Shown here: positions 6,392 to 9,276 of the stretch, piece by piece | Position numbering within the stretch: the first letter of the stretch is position 1 | Layout of the letters: every line of letters starts with the position of its first letter | Assembly (NCBI GenBank): GCA_002380675.1 | Contig: DFWB01000268.1 | Location: 1 to 9,276, forward strand | Origin: Akkermansiaceae bacterium UBA4145 | Lineage (GTDB): Bacteria > Verrucomicrobiota > Verrucomicrobiia > Verrucomicrobiales > Akkermansiaceae | Length of the DNA: 9,276 nucleotides | Direction of reading: 5' to 3' | The notes under the pieces: model-generated | Databases searched by the model: none | Told to the model about the DNA's origin: nothing | What the model saw: only the letters and a program-made list of their open reading frames with translations | Program-made: the position numbers and the translations under genes

Positions 6392-9276
6392 ATGAAAACC
6401 TTGTATTCTCGGGTAATCGCTACCCACGTCGCTGCCGCTCTCCTGATCTTAAGTCCACCCGCCGACGCCCAACTGGCAGCCTCCGGCACACCGGGTGATC
6501 GCGCTGTATACACGATTGGTACCGGAGCCAGTATCGAACCTGGGCTGGGAAATTCTGTCGCTCATAATTTTGCCACCACCGCAGTCGAAGATACTGCCGA
6601 TAGTTTCGATCTCCAAGACGGTGGTGCCGTCAACCTCACAGCTGGTCACCATCTGGTCATCTATGGCACCCGCTACCTCAACACCAATCCCGGGATTGCA
6701 AGCCGTGCCGGTCTCGACAATACCATCCTGATCAATGGTTCGCCCATTTCCTACGGTGCGGCCTCGAGCTACTCCCGTGATGGCAGCAACAATAATAATT
6801 TCGTCCGCGGTGGCTCGATCGTAGAGGTAGCCCAAGGCGACTCTGTAGGATTTGAATCGAAGCGCACTGATAACAATGCTCAACTAAGAATCGCTCAGCA
6901 GGATGCTGACCTTCAGCTTGTTAAACTCGACGACAGTCTTAGTTACCTGCGCCTGAGAGCGAGCGCCAACGCTGCCAACCTGATGAGTAATACCTCAGCA
7001 GGCCCCTCCACAGTCAGTTATGACGTGCAGGACGAAATCGACGCGGGATTCACACATACTAGTGGAAGCGGCGATATTACCCTCGACGAAGCGGGACGCT
7101 ATCTCGTCTTCGCTAACACCGGCTTCCGGATCAGCGGTGGGAACCGCCACCGCCAGGCGATCACCCAGCGACTCGCCCTCGACGGAACTCCCGTAGAGGA
7201 CTCCTCCACGGTAGTCTATATTCGCTATTCGGGCTCAGGGGACGGTCTTGGCGGTCTTATGGTGACCGGGGCGAGCTCCGTTGGCACCATCATCCAGACC
7301 ACAGCAGACAACAGCGTTCTGAACGTGGAAGTGCTGCGGGACAACAATCCAGCCACCACCAACACCGCAGTCGCACTTGAGGCCGCCCTGACCGGCCTGA
7401 CTATCCTCAAGCTTCCTAATTACGGAGAGGTGATCCGCCTTTCTGGCCCCTCGCAGGAAATTAGTGCTGCACAAGGCAACCCTGAGACTCCTCTGAACCT
7501 GTCAGACGTCTCTCCAGTTTCAAACGCCTCCTTCAGCTACGACGCCGGATCCAGCGTTTCTCAGGTGACCGTGAATAAGGACGGGGATTACCTCTTCCTC
7601 GCCTCCCATTTCCTTGACGATTACGACACCCCTCCCGGCGAAGCCCGGACCATTACCCGCCAAGGATTCCAGACCATTCCGAATGGAGGGACCGCTGGCA
7701 AAATTTCCTATGGCAATGGAGGAGCCTACCAGCGCGACCGCACTGCCGGCAATGGCGGCGACCGCTCCCGGGATTCCGGGGACTGGGCAGGCGCAGTCCT
7801 TCCCCTCAGCGCGGGTGACGCGGTGGAAACTACGACGGCCCGCTTCGGACTGAACAATTCCCTGATTGCGAATTCGATCGGCCTGCAAGCCCTCAATATC
7901 GGCAGTATCTCCTCCGCTCCGACCGCGCCCGTTGTGGAAGTGAACCTCCCCCTCAATGCAGTAGTCAACTCAACAGGCACCCTCGTCACCGAAGCCAGCC
8001 TTCGAACCATCCACATCAGCGATGGAGCTTCCGCCCTCTCCTACACCGTCGACACTGCACCTGCAGGCGGAACACTCGTTCTGAGCGGAGCCGCCCTTGC
8101 CGCTGGTGACACCTTCACTCAGGCCGATATCAATGGAGAACTGCTCTCCTTTGATGCAGGAGCGAACCCTACGTCTGGAGGATTCGATTTCACAGTGAGA
8201 GACTCCAGCAGCAACGCGGTTTCGGGGTCTTTCACCATTAACGTGGGTGCTCAGACAGCCCTGAGCGCAGATACGGGATCTACCGACGAAGACACCTCTG
8301 CCTCCAATTCAGGGGCCTCCCTTCTGGATAATGACACCGGCAGCTCCCTTTCCGTCACCAACTTTGACGCCTCCAGTGCCAACGGCGCGGTGGTTACGGT
8401 CACCGCAGGCGGGGAATACACCTACGATCCGTCCGGGTCTAATGCCCTCCAGGGTCTCGACGATGGTGAGCAGATCGCCGACACCTTCACCTACACGGTC
8501 ACCGACATTTTCAACCAGCAGACAACCGCCACCGTCACTATCACTGTGACCGGACTGAATGATGCCCCTGTCACAACCAATGAGACCACATCCAGCGGGG
8601 AAACCCTCGCTACCAGCGGAAACCTGCTGAGCAATGACTCTGATGCAGACTCTGGCGATGCCCTCTCCGTCAGCTCTGTGGCTGGAGGATCTCTTGGGAC
8701 TCTTGTGACTCCCGAAGGCGCAACCCTCACCGTTAATGCGGATGGATCATTCACTTATGATCCCTCCACTTCTGCTTCCTTGAGCGCTCTCGCGGTTGGG
8801 GCCAGCACCTCCGAGACCATCGCTTATGAGGTCACGGATGGAAAGGCAACCTCTTCGGCATCTATTACCTTCACAACCTCCGGCGAAACTGGAGCCAGCC
8901 CTGATTTTGCAACCATCGATGCAACCGGATCCAGCAGCGCGGTCATCGCCGCGCTCGCCAACGACAGCGTCGGCGGCGCCCTCGGAACCTCTACCGCAGG
9001 AGCACCCTTTGACCTCAATGCAAGTGATCCAGCAGCTGCAAACACCGATGGCAGCTGGAACAACAGCAACACTGCTTCGGGCAACTCTGTCACGATGGAG
9101 AATGCAGGATCGGGATCAATTCTGCTCACCCCCCTGGACAACTCACCTCCCGGCATCACCCACGCCTATGACCTCTCGGGGACCGGAAGCGGTGGCCTCC
9201 TTGGAGACACCGACCAGACCACTGCCGCCAACCACCTTTACGGTGGCAACTTCAGCACCTCTTCTTTCTCGGTGGA
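6392..9276 (+). CDS. Large exported cadherin/VCBS-like repeat protein, 3' end beyond the window
   Basis: 961 complete codons with no stop; the window cuts the gene inside codon 962. The ATG at 6392 gives a clear Sec signal peptide (basic MKTLYSR, hydrophobic 13-21, likely cut ADA|Q after residue 26). Residues about 38-507 are three degenerate beta-rich repeats (about 38-182, 183-341, 343-507). Residues about 510-618 match a CSPG/NG2-type repeat (LRTIHISDG, DTAPAGGTL, FTQADINGELLSF, FDFTVRD). Residues about 623-727 and 728-833 are two VCBS/cadherin-like repeats (LLDNDTG, YTYDPSG, DTFTYTVTD, GLNDAPV; then LLSNDSDADSGDALSV, ADGSFTYDPS). Residues about 835-961 begin with a further ANDS-type stretch and end in what looks like the first strands of a LamG-like domain. 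No cysteine was found in the 961 residues, and Ser, Thr, Gly, Ala, Asn and Asp dominate, as in large secreted adhesins. Such repeats usually bind calcium or build long extracellular stalks. Likely role: surface adhesion or glycan contact. Function and ligand are not known. Confidence 0.9.
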   Translation, partial: MKTLYSRVIATHVAAALLILSPPADAQLAASGTPGDRAVYTIGTGASIEPGLGNSVAHNFATTAVEDTADSFDLQDGGAVNLTAGHHLVIYGTRYLNTNPGIASRAGLDNTILINGSPISYGAASSYSRDGSNNNNFVRGGSIVEVAQGDSVGFESKRTDNNAQLRIAQQDADLQLVKLDDSLSYLRLRASANAANLMSNTSAGPSTVSYDVQDEIDAGFTHTSGSGDITLDEAGRYLVFANTGFRISGGNRHRQAITQRLALDGTPVEDSSTVVYIRYSGSGDGLGGLMVTGASSVGTIIQTTADNSVLNVEVLRDNNPATTNTAVALEAALTGLTILKLPNYGEVIRLSGPSQEISAAQGNPETPLNLSDVSPVSNASFSYDAGSSVSQVTVNKDGDYLFLASHFLDDYDTPPGEARTITRQGFQTIPNGGTAGKISYGNGGAYQRDRTAGNGGDRSRDSGDWAGAVLPLSAGDAVETTTARFGLNNSLIANSIGLQALNIGSISSAPTAPVVEVNLPLNAVVNSTGTLVTEASLRTIHISDGASALSYTVDTAPAGGTLVLSGAALAAGDTFTQADINGELLSFDAGANPTSGGFDFTVRDSSSNAVSGSFTINVGAQTALSADTGSTDEDTSASNSGASLLDNDTGSSLSVTNFDASSANGAVVTVTAGGEYTYDPSGSNALQGLDDGEQIADTFTYTVTDIFNQQTTATVTITVTGLNDAPVTTNETTSSGETLATSGNLLSNDSDADSGDALSVSSVAGGSLGTLVTPEGATLTVNADGSFTYDPSTSASLSALAVGASTSETIAYEVTDGKATSSASITFTTSGETGASPDFATIDATGSSSAVIAALANDSVGGALGTSTAGAPFDLNASDPAAANTDGSWNNSNTASGNSVTMENAGSGSILLTPLDNSPPGITHAYDLSGTGSGGLLGDTDQTTAANHLYGGNFSTSSFSV
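6502..7912 (+). repeat. Three degenerate beta-rich repeats in the N-terminal half of the large repeat protein
   Basis: Each repeat of about 140-165 residues runs through the same landmarks: a polar strand, a G-Y/H-LV/LF strand (AGHHLVIYGT, AGRYLVFANT, DGDYLFLASH), an Arg-containing segment leading to a short loop (SRAGLDNTILINGS, TQRLALDGTP, TRQGFQTIPNGG), a Gly/Tyr/Ser/Arg-rich loop, a GD-V or V-TT strand, and a closing L-L-K/N-I/L strand (LQLVKL, LTILKL, LQALNI). The G-Y-LV-F pattern recalls C1q/TNF-like jelly rolls, but the family was not recognised with certainty. Confidence 0.5.

Noticed and set aside
6392..9276. CRISPR array or nucleotide tandem repeats within the repeat protein
   Set aside because: Repeats are only visible at protein level; no regularly spaced identical nucleotide units were seen.

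Overview
The window looks like chromosomal DNA from a Verrucomicrobiota-type bacterium, possibly a marine or Planctomycetes/Verrucomicrobia relative. This is judged from family content: a giant secreted CotH-kinase protein with lamin-tail and chitobiase-like domains, a DUF1080 protein, and a very large cadherin/VCBS-type surface protein. DNA is moderately GC-rich, and none of the three starts has a visible Shine-Dalgarno sequence. The taxonomic call is inference; no rRNA or housekeeping marker is present.

Layout: (1) 1-229, short non-coding leader region. (2) 230-5212, a 1660-residue exported multidomain CotH-kinase protein. Its domain order is almost mirror-symmetric around the kinase: lamin tail, beta-sandwich split by a LamG domain, chitobiase-type domain, CotH kinase, chitobiase-type domain split by a second beta-sandwich, second lamin tail, small C-terminal domain. 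(3) 5280-6005, a 241-residue exported DUF1080 (3-keto-disaccharide hydrolase family) protein, best started at a GTG. (4) 6006-6391, a 386-base non-coding gap with only weak signals. (5) 6392 to the window end, the first 961 residues of a third, much larger exported protein. It contains three degenerate N-terminal beta-rich repeats, a CSPG/NG2-like repeat, two VCBS/cadherin-like repeats and what appears to be the start of a LamG-like domain.

All three genes lie on the + strand and each product begins with a credible Sec signal peptide, so the whole window codes for extracytoplasmic proteins. Genes 1 and 2 are 67 bases apart with no terminator seen and could be co-transcribed; gene 3 has room for its own promoter. 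A reasonable but unproven reading is a cell-surface or extracellular glycan-interaction module: carbohydrate-binding-like domains, a possible 3-keto-glycoside hydrolase, a large adhesin-like protein, and an exported protein kinase that might modify one of its neighbours. No mobile element, CRISPR array, tRNA or rRNA was seen.
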